Shown piece after piece: positions 10,393-20,493 of a stretch of 64,000 bases of DNA (position 1 is the first letter of the stretch; every line of letters begins with the position of its first letter). The notes beneath the pieces were generated by a model. That model did no database searches. It was not told the DNA's origin and saw nothing but the letters and a program-made list of their open reading frames with translations. Origin of the DNA: Diplodia intermedia (Eukaryota > Ascomycota > Dothideomycetes > Botryosphaeriales > Botryosphaeriaceae); NCBI GenBank assembly GCA_021495925.1, contig JAKEKT010000023.1:1-64000 (forward strand), written 5' to 3'. The position numbers were made by a program, and so were the translations under genes.

Positions 10393-11238
10393 ATGCATTC
10401 TACGCTCGTCCGCGCGCAGAATGTCTTCGGATATTTCACCACCGTAGCCGCCTTCGTCGCCGCCGTCATTGCGCTCTCTGTCTTCGTCGCTCCGCAGACT
10501 CCATCTGGTTCTCTCACGCTACGAAACGTTCAGGTGTACGGCTTCCAACGTTTCCACCCTTGATCCGCCGGGCTTAACGGTCTCTCTCTCTAGTGTCCGC
10601 GGCCGTCCGCACTACTATAGCTCCAAAAGGGAGGAGTACGCGCACATCCGCTTCGACCTCGATGCTGGTAAGTGCTTGTCCGGCATCCGCAAGCCCGGAC
10701 TGTCTCCAAGCTGACATTGACCCAAGACCTGACGTCGCTCTTCAACTGGAACACCAAGCAAGTGTTTGCCTACATCACCGCCACCTACCCGTCTACCGAT
10801 CCTTCCGAGCCTCCTTCGCAAGCCATCATTTGGGATTCCATTCTCGCTTCGCCCTCTGCGCCGTGGCATGAGAACCACTACATTCACCCGAACCCCAAGG
10901 CCAAGCGTACGAAATCGAAGGCCGGTGATGTGTCGCCCTACCCGCCTGGCGAGTTCCATCTCCAGACGCAACGCCCCAAGTACCAGATCACCGACATCAC
11001 CGGCAAGCTGGCAAATAGGACCGACGTGCAGCTCGAGCTTGGTTGGAACATTCAGCCTTGGGTCGGCCTTCTGACGTGGGCCGACTGGCCTCCAGTTGCC
11101 AAGTACGGCGGCGCATGGAAAGAAATGGCAGGTGGCAAGAGCGAGCAGTTCCAGTTTCCCGCTCTCAAGGCCAAGAAGGAGGCCGACACTGCCACCGAGA
11201 AAGGAAAGGAGAAGAACAAGGAGGGTGTGTATTGGTAG
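10393..11238 (+). CDS. SPC3: Signal peptidase complex subunit 3 (Spc3/SPC22-23)
   Basis: Non-catalytic subunit of the ER signal peptidase complex. Exons 10393-10535, 10594-10667 and 10727-11238 encode 242 aa. The first intron uses donor GTACGG at 10536 rather than GTGTAC at 10534; only this choice keeps frame and yields the family string NVQVVRGRPHYYS. The second intron joins FDLDA-DLTSLFNWNTKQ, also a family hallmark. The single N-terminal membrane anchor is at about residues 14-34 (FTTVAAFVAAVIALSVFV), with the rest in the ER lumen. An acceptor-proximal luminal Asn in LANRTDVQLE is a potential N-glycosylation site. The last ~25 residues are Lys/Glu-rich. A start codon in good context (gccaccATGc) is present. 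Confidence 0.95.
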
Positions 11239-11544
11239 AGGTGGCAGTGGCTCCGGCGTTCGGAGCCGGCTTATTAATGGCCGACAATGGCCTTTGCATG
11301 CCGTAAGTGTGCTTTTCGGCGGAGCATGACTTTCTTCACTGTTGATATTTCAATGCGAGCGTGCTTCCCGGGAAAGTTCTGGATTGTTCAAGGAAACGAA
11401 ACGAGTGTCCGGCCAAGCCAAATCCCCTGATTGCTCAGTTCCTGTCTATTCTGCGCCAAGTCTTCCCTGCATCCATAGCACGTGGTTTGCTAGATTTCCC
11501 CGTGGCCTGTCCAGAGCGAAAACAGGGGGCGGGAGTTGTCCTCC
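11239..11544. other. Intergenic, no gene seen
   Basis: 3' flank of SPC3 and of the minus-strand microprotein gene; nothing recognisable. Confidence 0.45.
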
Positions 11545-11652
11545 TCACTGCGGGCAACTGCCGCACTTCACATGTCCACAGTTGACGCAGGCGGGTGCGA
11601 CCACCATGGGACCGTCTCCACAATAGCAACAGTACCACTGCGAGCTGGGCAT
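11545..11652 (-). CDS. Cys-rich zinc-knuckle microprotein (35 aa)
   Basis: A 36-codon frame (ATG at 11652, TGA at 11547-11545) encodes a very small protein with strikingly regular metal-ligand spacing. Cys8 and Cys11 (YCCYCGDG) are followed after ten residues by Cys22-x2-Cys25-x-His27 (ACVNCGH) and then Cys30-x2-Cys33 (CGSC), and the protein ends two residues later. Paired CxxC knuckles with an intervening CxH are typical of structural zinc sites. I recall short fungal proteins with a similar WYCCxCxxGP...CxxCGHxxCxxC pattern, but cannot name a family. The frame is open for some codons upstream without an ATG (a TGA lies further 5'), so an additional 5' exon is possible. It lies alone in a gene-poor stretch. 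Confidence 0.5.
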   Translation of the reverse strand: MPSSQWYCCYCGDGPMVVAPACVNCGHVKCGSCPQ

Positions 11653-14600
11653 GGCTGGTACTGGGTCTGATGAGACGCTGAAGTCGAACTGGAAACTGGG
11701 TGAGCAAATCTTCAAGACCTCGTTTCTGTGTTTCCTGGTTGCTACTCACCTGGTTGCCGTGTTTATTGTCTTCGTGCAAGCCCAGTCAATGCGTGATTTT
11801 TCGACCGTAGTATGCTTTTCAAGTCAATTCTCCGACAACCCTCGCGATCCGACGACTTGCAACTGACCTTTCTTTCTTGGAGGGATCTTAGATCTGCTGA
11901 TTTACTCAACTAGAGCTTCAGAAACGACCTTCATATACTCGCTGGTAGAGCAAGGCCTCCCACGCCTACGATGACCGCAAGCTCGCCCGTGCCATGCCGA
12001 AGTCACGACTGTACGCAATGTCGAACCACTGCCATCGGGTACACCGAAAGAGCTGTCAGACGGCGCCCCCGGCGAGATGGCGGTAAAGGCATGGTGTCGA
12101 AGGTGGCAGCTTCTCAAGGATCCTTCAGATTCAGGCCGTTATCCCCGCCTGGATGTCCGAGGGTCAGCCATCAGGCAGATCCAAGAACGCGTGCCATTCG
12201 AGGATCAGTCAGCTTTTCCGTCTTCCGCGGTGCGCCCCGTTGCAATGACGTTGCAGGATTCTTCACGGGAAGCTTGTACCTTGACATCTGACGGCAAAGG
12301 GGCAGAATACAGGTGTCCCAGCCACGAGTAACCTAGTGGGCTATGCCTCGCTCTCGGTCTGGCCGCTTTCTCTCCAACCTTTCGACCACTTACTGGATCA
12401 TCCACAGGAAACTCTACGCGAAGCCGCTCAGATGGCTTTACGCCATCTACATGGGTACCACCAGCGCCCAACCGTTTTGCGGGCCCCATCGCGCAGCAAG
12501 TCACTGATCAGCATCGTTTGTGCATGCTGTCACGTACTGGAAAGGGCTTGCTGACCAGCCTCCGCTCTCTCTTTACGTTGACAAACCGTCTACAGCCGAT
12601 TGATTCTCCAGTTCGGCCGAGAGTGCTCTACAACATCACTCTGTTCTAGGGCTCGAGGGCCGACGCGTTATCTTTCAGCAATTGTGTGATTTGATAGCTC
12701 TGGATCTTGAGGTATTTGGGGATTAGCCCTGCCTCTCGCCAAGAGCAAAGGGTTTGAGCCGCATGGGTCACAAATACGCCTATAGGCTGGATCCCCACAG
12801 GCTATCTACGCCACAACGACGCGCCCGTAACGCCGGGCAGGAGCGTGGCAAGGCAAACGGCCAGCCCTGCAGCAAATCCCGGTGTGAGTGCCGCTGCGCT
12901 CAGGCCTCGAGGCAGCGACAGTGCGCGCACCCTCATCCTTCCCGCCTGCCGTTTCTGGGGCTGTTTTGGCCCCGAGGAGGCAGATTTCACCTCCACCATG
13001 GCCATTTTAGCTTCTTGCCATGCGTTCGGTCACAGCCATCACATCCGCCACACGTTCGTCTGAGGCAATTTTGCTGAAGTTGAGCCCGGAGGAAGATTTC
13101 TGTGCCGCAATCACTTCGCGCCACCAATCTCGGCTCCTGCGGTTGCTCTTGGACGGTCGGTGTTCTTGCCTCTGGCATGCTCTGTCCGTCTTGAGTCTCA
13201 TGGCGGAGGCTCAATCGGCCGGGCTGCAACGTCGGGCTCCTCAGACCGCCTTTTTCAGTAGTAACCAGCGAGGGCGCCGGCCCACCGCCGCCTGCGACCG
13301 GCCCATGGACGAGCGGATCCGTCTTGTCATGCTTTTGGTACCCATCTCTGGTACGACGTGTCGATCATTGCTCTCTCGACACGGCGTATGCATTCTGTTT
13401 TCGAAGCTTTTCAAACGTTCCGGTTACACGACACCCCAGGCAACACTTGCCAATCTCAGCTTCACCCGCGGCATGCGTTAGTGCCGTCACTTGCATCACG
13501 CCCTCGTCCTATCCGCAGTCAATGCGGTTCCTTCCCGTCGCTACTCGCTGGTTCGGTGCGGAGCACCAACGAACCGGGACACCAAACGCGGCCGAGCCTG
13601 TCCGTCATGGCCGAAAGGCTCATAAGCTTGTTACATCCGCATGCCACAGTCATCTGGACTCATGTGCTTTCTCTTGGCGCTTATAGTGTCCTCGCGCGCT
13701 CTTAAGTCCGCAGCAGAGCCTCCAGAAGCTTGACTGGATCCGTCGCTTATTCACCCATCTGCCTTTTGAGAGCGCCCTCAGCGAAGTGTAAGCATCCGCG
13801 CCAAGCAAACCGATAGACCCACGAGGTGGTCAGGCCGACTACGCGTGCCCGTTGAATGTGGAACTTGGCGTGATTGGCCGACTCTAGTCTGTTGCCACTG
13901 ACGCCGCAAGCCACGATAGACTACACGCGGATTCTGCAAGGCCTATACGGGATGACTATAGAGACGGCGGACTTGGTCAAAGCGTTCTAGCATTTAGGCG
14001 GGCAGCATCTAGTTCGATTGCCCTCCTCGATCACGCTCCATTGGTCGTAATTAACAGCCCTCGTGTAAGAGTCACGAGAAGACAACGAGACAATACACCG
14101 CCAACACAGCTTGTGCGGAAGCACTTTCGAAAGGTCAAGCCTTTCATGCACGCTAAAACACTTCCCGCTTCCGCTCTTTGTCAGAAACGAATCATTGATA
14201 ATGCCTGACATCTTGCCTGACTGGAGCCATGACTTCAGGCAGCAAAGACAATAGGCGCCAAGAACGATCTCTACACCTGTTCTTCCGCCATCAATCGCTA
14301 TTTCTTTCCTTTGCTATCGCACAAGCTGGTCATGAGCTGCGAGGCGGTGTGCAGAGAGGCCTCGTTGCATCCTGCATACTGCCCCACCATTGCAGTGTCT
14401 CTCATCCTGCCCAACAACTGGACTCTCAGGTTGCTCCTTTCCAGGGAGCGATATCGCAATCGCCAGAAATAGCGACACATGGCGTTTTCCCCCTACGGCG
14501 GCCAGCCACCGACCTCACAACTCGCACAATGTCCTAACCTCGAGCCGCATGTCTCACATCCGAGACCTCTAACCCTCACAGTACGTCGGCTCGGACTTTT

Positions 14601-14782
14601 CTTAGCACCCATGCTACGCTCAGCCAAGCTACCCGCGTTTTCATAGCGGAATGGGTCCCTGCTGGCAAGAGTGGTAGCGAACTGTGTACGACCGTCTCAG
14701 CTGCTCAGTGACAGAGCCGCTCGTTCGGAGCCGAGACTCACACACAACACTCGCATCTCGTATCTCCGAGCCATCTTCCGCG
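11653..14782. other. Gene-poor region, no gene seen
   Basis: About 3.1 kb with only short overlapping frames in all six phases, none with a recognisable domain, plausible splice structure or transposase/reverse-transcriptase motif. I saw no terminal inverted repeats or tandem array. It could be intergenic spacer or an old decayed element. Confidence 0.45.
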
Positions 14783-15016
14783 ATGCGAGCGAGCGTTGCT
14801 GCCTTGCGAATTGCCGCAGCGGTGTGGGGGCTTTACATGGTCCCGTCGTCGACGGCCACATACCAAATCGTTAGGGCTGAGGAGCGTCCACCAGTCGAGG
14901 GCAATGCCCTGTGCAAGGGGCTTGAAGGTGGAACAAAGCGATTTGAGCTGGCCGCCTATGCGGGTGGCGGAAAGACACCACTTGCTGTTTCGGGGATGTT
15001 TGATGGTGGTGAGTGA
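14783..15016 (+). CDS. Possible small secreted protein (77 aa), doubtful
   Basis: The frame starts MRASVAALRIAAAVWGLYM and has a short basic n-region followed by a hydrophobic stretch and small residues (PSSTA), resembling a signal peptide. The mature part of about 50 residues is Gly- and Lys-containing with a single Cys and no recognised domain. A GTGAGT near the 3' end (15010) might be a donor; the nearest acceptor would make an intron of only ~38 nt leading to a Cys-containing tail, which is shorter than usual for fungi. There is no other support, so it may be a chance frame in spacer DNA. Confidence 0.2.
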   Translation: MRASVAALRIAAAVWGLYMVPSSTATYQIVRAEERPPVEGNALCKGLEGGTKRFELAAYAGGGKTPLAVSGMFDGGE

Positions 15017-15712
15017 ATGTACCCTCGCTGATGACGCGCCTCGCAGTCACGATAGACAGCCACCAGTGTCCATGTCGAGGCTGGCGTGCATGCGAGCATT
15101 GGACAAGATAGGTCACCTAAGTTTCGATCAGATCGAACTGACTACGCGTTCACCACCGTCTCGGTGCAGCTTTGATGACCCGCCTCCGCAAAGCCCTCCA
15201 TCCTGATCGCCTACAGCCTCGCCCCACGATCTCGCTCTCGCTCCCGGCTCATAGTGCCAGGTCATACGCTGCTGGGGCAGTCGAACGTTGCGCGTTGGGA
15301 AACCACTCCACAGCTCAGCACAGCTATCCATGCAACACCGATCGCGATGCCGAGCCTACAGTGCCCATACCACCCACTGTAATTACTGCACCAGACACGG
15401 TCACGACTGGCAATGAGTAGCCCAAGAAATTGTGGCCGTCATCAAGAAGATTCGCATGGCGGAGGGGCAGGCGTGCCTCCTCTATAACTACAGAAGATGC
15501 GTAGCAGCCAAGGGCTCGAACTTGATGAGAATTGGTCCATCATCTGGTGTTCAAGGCTCACGGAGGTGCATCTTTACGAAAGCTCTTCTTTTCCCTCCTC
15601 CACTCTCTCTTCTCTCATTTGACAGCAGCGGATATCAAGCTCGGTCACTTCAAGGTACGCGAAACTCATTGGCGTGGTCTTGGGAAGCAATCTCTTTTTT
15701 TGCTATACCCTA
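15017..15712. other. Intergenic, no gene seen
   Basis: 3' flank of the 776-aa membrane-protein gene; short frames only. Confidence 0.45.
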
Positions 15713-16066
15713 CTACTGCAGCCGCTGCGGCAGCTCCGTCATGCTCATCAACGCCGTCTCGCTCGCCTCCCTCGACGCCTCCTGCCCGCGTTCGCGCCGC
15801 CACCGCCGCCGCCGCCCCTGCTCGACATCACCACCGCCGTCTTCCACATTCCGGCCGTCGCCGTCCAACCTCCCCGCCACGTAATCCCTCCGCCACCCCT
15901 CCCACCACGCCCTCTCGTTCAACAGCACGCCGTCGTAGTAATAACTCCGCCCGTCCCCGCTCGCCACGAGCACGTCCGTCATGCTCGCCAACACCCTCGC
16001 CACGCCCGCCATCTCGTCGCCCTCGACCCCCTCCGCCCCCGCGCCGCCCTTCTTCCTCCCGCTACT

Positions 16067-16102
<36 letters not shown>

Positions 16103-18258
16103 GCACTCGACGACGTGCAGCCCGGCCTTGCGGCTCAGCCGCCACACCAGCCACACGCACAGCCCGCGCGCGACGGCGACGACGAGCAGGAAGGCGACGA
16201 CGGTGTAGAAGACGACGACGAGGTTGCCGCCCCACTGCGCGCCGAACAGGAACGTCAGCGCGATGAAGACGAGCCCGGCGAAGAGGCCGGACAGCACGTG
16301 GTGCGCCGGGCTGCGGTCGCCGCCATCATCGCCGCCGTCGCCGTCGCCCGTGGCGCGCAGGAGCACGGTGAGCGGCCGCAGCCGCGGGATGGAAGGCGTC
16401 GAGTGCCGCGTGCGGAAGAGGAGGGGCCGCGTCGAGTAGAGCGGCCGCCCGCTGCCGCCGCCGCTGCTGCTGCCGCCGTTGTGCCTTTGCGTGCTGGTGA
16501 AGGCGAGGCGTTGGAGGGAGGAGAGGGAGAGGTAGTGGAGGAGGTGCTGGATCGGTCGTGACAGGGCGGGGAGCGAGGTTTCGAGCGTGGTGGGGGTTGG
16601 TGGCGTGGTGGCGGCGTTGTTGTTGCTGCCGGCGTCGTCGTGCGGGAGGGTGAGGTTGGCGGCGAGGGTGGATTGGGCGAGGGGGGAGAGGGGGTAGACT
16701 GTTTGAAGGGTTGTTTTGTTAGTTGCTGTAAGGATATATATCTGTGTGTATGTGTGTACGTACATTTGAAGATTTGGTGACCACTTCTGGCAAAACCGTA
16801 CAGCTTGGCGAGGGAGCTGAGGGCGGTTCCGCAGATGAGCCAGATGGTGTAGTTGCTGTGGACGGCAGTTAGTAGAGGCTCGAGCGAGGCAAAGAACCGA
16901 CGTACCGGCTGTTGCAGGAACCGAGCTGCATCGGGATGCCCGCAGCGCTGAACAGCGAGGTTCCGAGGAAGGTCACGAAGTAGCTGGCATCGTCAGTGCG
17001 AATTTACTTGACGGTGAGGGCTGGCTGATGTACCTGACCAGGACGGTGGACGAATCCATCAGCGGCGCGAAAGGCTCCCTTTCGGGCCAGTCGTCCACCA
17101 CCCGCGACTTGATCTTCCAGAACATGTTCTCGCACGCCTCTCCCTCGCGCGTGCAGTGGTGTGAGGGAACGGTCTCCATGTACCCATCCATGGCGTCTTC
17201 GGACCAGCTCAGGCTCGGCTCCGCATACCAAGCTTGAAGCGTCTTCATCTTCACCTTGTACCGAGCTTGGTGAGGCATCGCGTTCATGCGGCGACCGAGC
17301 CGGGCCATGCTCTCTCTGCCGTAGCTGGTGAAGGATTTCGTCTCGAACCGCTGGCGCCATCCAATGACTGATATCTGCGCGAGGATGAGCAGCGCCCAAG
17401 CAGGTGGAGCGAAGTAGCACGTACAGACTTGACGGGCAGACCCAGCGTGGACACCGCGGACGCCCCGGAAACAAACACACCCGCGGCAGCCGCTTCCGAA
17501 AACTTGGGGACATACAGATTTCCCAGAGTGAGCAGCGACGGGAGCAGCGTCAGCAATGTACCCGCGGCGCTGGCGCCCGCCTTGTCCCATTCGCTCGCAT
17601 TCTCCAGATACTCGTTGACTGCGGCGCGGCAGGACCACGCTCCGTCGAAGCCCACCCCCATGTAGGAGGCGGCCACCAGATTGCGCAGCACAGCGGCTCG
17701 GTCCTTTGCGCTCTTCAGGCTCTCCGCAAGCATTCTTCTCAGTTCTGAAGTGACTTTGGTCGGGTCCTGCGGGGCGTCGGATGTCCCGTTCAATCCGAGG
17801 GTGCTGTTGACCGCAGACATGAAGTCGGATCCGTAAGTCGGCGACGAGGCGTTGCACGGGAAGGCTTGTTGGGCGTAGCCGTCCAGGTCCGTCTGCATTT
17901 CGTAAAGGTAGTGCGACGATCCGGCCTTGCTCTCGTCCTGGGTGGTCCAGTCCTCGTACCACGATGTCCAGTAGTTGAAGCTCCATGCTATGATCCGCCA
18001 GCCGTTGAGCTGGTCCTGCAGGTACTCGTTGAGAGTTGAGTTGTAAAGTAAATGCGAAACGGGGAAGAAAGACTGCCGCCCGTCCGTCTCCAGCACCGGG
18101 TCCTTTACGGTGCTCTCTTTCGATGCATTCCTCGCATCTCTTTGCAGCGTTCCATCGCTCTTCTGGAAAGAGGGTTGGCAGCTTGTTGCTGCTCCGTGGA
18201 CGCAGATCACAAGGAGTATCACGAAGATAGGCAACAATACGGCATTCCGTTGCGCCAT
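15713..18258 (-). CDS. Uncharacterised multi-pass membrane protein with N-glycosylated N-terminal domain (776 aa)
   Basis: I do not recognise the family. Five exons (18258-17425, 17374-17034, 16983-16906, 16855-16764, 16698-15713), with introns of 50, 50, 50 and 65 nt, keep one frame. The start at 18258 gives a signal peptide (MAQRNAVLLPIFVILLVICVHG); an in-frame ATG at 18285 would add nine residues. The N-terminal ~230 residues carry several NxS/T sequons (NAS, NST, NAS, NST, NGT) and aromatic-rich stretches, suggesting a luminal or extracellular domain. Hydrophobic spans follow near residues 235-255, 392-408, 419-437, 582-600 and 608-635. Between the last groups is a long Ser/Thr/Pro/Gly-rich loop. 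The cytosolic-looking C-terminus has an Ala-Thr dipeptide run, a short globular part and an Arg/Glu-rich end. It lies downstream of, and in the same direction as, the secreted GH5 glucanase, so a cell-surface role is possible but unproven. Confidence 0.72.
16068..16102. repeat. GTCGCC hexanucleotide microsatellite inside a coding exon
   Basis: About six tandem copies of GTCGCC on the plus strand. On the minus strand it encodes an alternating Ala-Thr run in the last exon of the 776-aa membrane protein. The repeat unit is a multiple of three, so copy-number changes would keep frame. Confidence 0.85.
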
Positions 18259-18285
18259 CGTTCCCCGATAGGACGCAAGGTTCAT

Positions 18286-18834
18286 AACAAGGCCACAAAC
18301 AGGTGTGCGGATGGGCTGAACAGAAGAGTCAATGTCGGACGGATCAATGATGGCCCAGACGGCGAGTCCGAGGAAACATGCACGGCGCGTCTGGGGTGCA
18401 GGTGAAGGATTTGCGCATTGCGTAATGGCTGTGCCGATCGGCGTCTTCACGGGCTGTCCTTGGAACAATGTTCATGGCGGGAAGTGATTGTGCCCAATCA
18501 AAGCTGTACGTTGCAGGCCGGCCTGTTGGTGTGGGGGCTGAAATGCCCCCTATGTCCATGCATCTGTGGCGGCCCCTTCACACCCAACACCAATGAACAC
18601 GGCGCCACAATGCAGACGCATGACTGCTTTTGCAGGTACGACAACTCAAAAGGCAATTGAAGGGTCACTTGCTACCAATACGCGTTTCTTTGAATAAGTA
18701 TGCTATCTACACCAATTCGCTACCCAACGGTCTAACCTTGTATATGTGTATGTTAAATATAGACAGTATCATGATCATGCTGGCATCCTGCTACGTTCCA
18801 CGCGAACGAGTCCAGTGTTTCAGTTTCTCGATAC
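18286..18834. other. Intergenic between membrane-protein and GH5 genes
   Basis: Upstream region of the membrane-protein gene and 3' flank of the GH5 gene; AT-richer around 18660-18780. No gene recognised. Confidence 0.45.
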
Positions 18835-20493
18835 CTACCTTCGAGCCCCGTTGCACGAATTCGCTGCCAGTTGCGCATTCAAATTCCTACTAACGATCCC
18901 ACTATCCAGCAAGCCTACCACAGCGCCGTCAGCCACAGAGCCACTTCCAGAACGGGGGGAAACCCAGAAAGAAAAGAACGACGGCGCAACATACCCTTAT
19001 AGCTCCACTGCAGCTGCTCGCCCGCGTTGCCGCCCTTCTGCACCTTCCAGCTCCACCACACCCACCCGCTCGTGCGCTCGTACTGCCACTGCTGCGCCGA
19101 GAAGTACTGGCTCCAGAAGTCCCTGTTGGCCGTCTCGGGCGTGAAGCCGGCGCCCGTCTGCGCCAGGCTCATCGCCCACTCGCCCACGACCTTCCTCTCG
19201 GCGCCCTGCAGCCCCGTCCGGCGGTCGTCGCCGCACGCGTACGCCACCACCTGCGCCGGCGTCATGCCCTTCACCGGCGTCGTCTCGTAGTTGTGGTCGT
19301 CGAAGAGCAGGCCGGCCTTCTGCGCGGCCGTGAGGGACTTGGTCGGGTCCGTCGCGCCCGACAGGTCGTGCCACAGGTCGTCCATCATCATGACGGACAG
19401 CGCGGAGCTGGCGGGGACGGAGAGCGCCGCTTCGGCGTTGCGCACCGCGTCGATGGCCGAGCCGTAGTAGTGCTCCATCGTCCAGCGGATGTCGGGGTCG
19501 GTGGGGTTGTTGAATTTGGGCTCGTTGAGGACGCCGACGGCGCCGACGGTGCGGAAGTAGGCGGGTTGTTGGTGGATGGCCGTGGTGAGCCAGGAGAGGA
19601 ATTTCTGCCGAGGTATGTCAGTCTTGATGCTCTGTCGTGAAAGGGGGGTAGACGTCTTACGTATGCACGGCCGGATTGGTAGTCGGATTGGTAGAAATAG
19701 GCCTTGTCCGAGTACTGTGCGGACGTGTTAGAGGTAAATCTCTCCTTCAATCTATTTTTGGATGGAGGAGTCGTACGTTACCAGTAAATGGCTGATTGGC
19801 ATTCTGCGTTCCAGGGGCGCCATGCATCTCTGGATTACCAGTCAGTATATGATGGAAGAAACTCTCCCTTCATCCTACGATACTCAGGATCACTGACCGA
19901 TGATGACATACATCCCGTTCTTCGCAGCGTGCTCACACAAGCTCTGCAGATACGAGAACCCACCCTTGGGGAAGTACTCCCCGCTCGTCACCAAATCCTC
20001 CCTCATCCACCAACCCACCGGTATCTAAACCCAGCAATAACGCGTCAGCACGGCAACCCCACTCCGTCCCGATCCCACAAGAAAAGAACATCGATACACC
20101 AACCCCAACGGAACGTCAAGGAACTCAAGCACTCACCCTGACCGTGTTCAATCCCGCCTTGACCATGTCATCCAAATCCGCGTTCGTAATCCAGCTCGCC
20201 CAATGCCTCTTCCACACCTCGCTGGCCTTTGCCACGTCCCCGCCGTATGCCTGCTTGATGCACTGAAACTCGGCCTTGGTGGAGCCGCACCCCATGGCCG
20301 TCCACTCATCACGTGCCATCCACGGCTCGATGATGAACTGCGAGCCGAGGTTGACGCCGCGGATCTTGCTTGTCGCAGAGAAGGTGCTGAGGGTTACGTC
20401 CGGGGGTGGGGATCTGGGGGTCCAGGCGTGGGTGGTGAGCGGGAGGAGTAGGAGGATAAAGAGGGGGAGGGGAAAGATCGAGGAGGGGAACAT
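18835..20493 (-). CDS. Secreted GH5 exo-beta-1,3-glucanase (glucan 1,3-beta-glucosidase)
   Basis: Cell-wall glucan hydrolase of glycoside hydrolase family 5. Six exons (20493-20137, 20024-19898, 19829-19777, 19714-19661, 19604-18995, 18914-18835) encode 426 aa. A clear signal peptide opens the protein (MFPSSIFPLPLFILLLLPL, then TTHA). Family landmarks run in order: IRGVNLGSQFIIEPW, LNTVRIPVGWW, EMHGAPGTQNANQPFTG, the acid/base Glu225 in LNEP, His301 with Tyr303 in DDHNYE, and the nucleophile Glu339 in VVGEWA, followed by the Trp-rich GWVWWSWK end strand. All catalytic residues are therefore present. The third donor is GTACGA at 19776; the nearby GTAACG would break the frame. Length matches secreted fungal exo-glucanases. 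There is no GPI-like C-terminus or membrane anchor, so it should be freely secreted or wall-associated. Confidence 0.9.

Noticed and set aside
11653..14782. Degenerate transposon in the gene-poor stretch
   Set aside because: No transposase, reverse transcriptase or integrase motif and no terminal repeats found by eye; left as unassigned.
15674..16561. Long plus-strand frames opposite the membrane-protein exon
   Set aside because: Arg/Pro-rich low-complexity translations typical of the complement of GC-rich coding sequence; the minus strand has membrane spans and consistent splicing.
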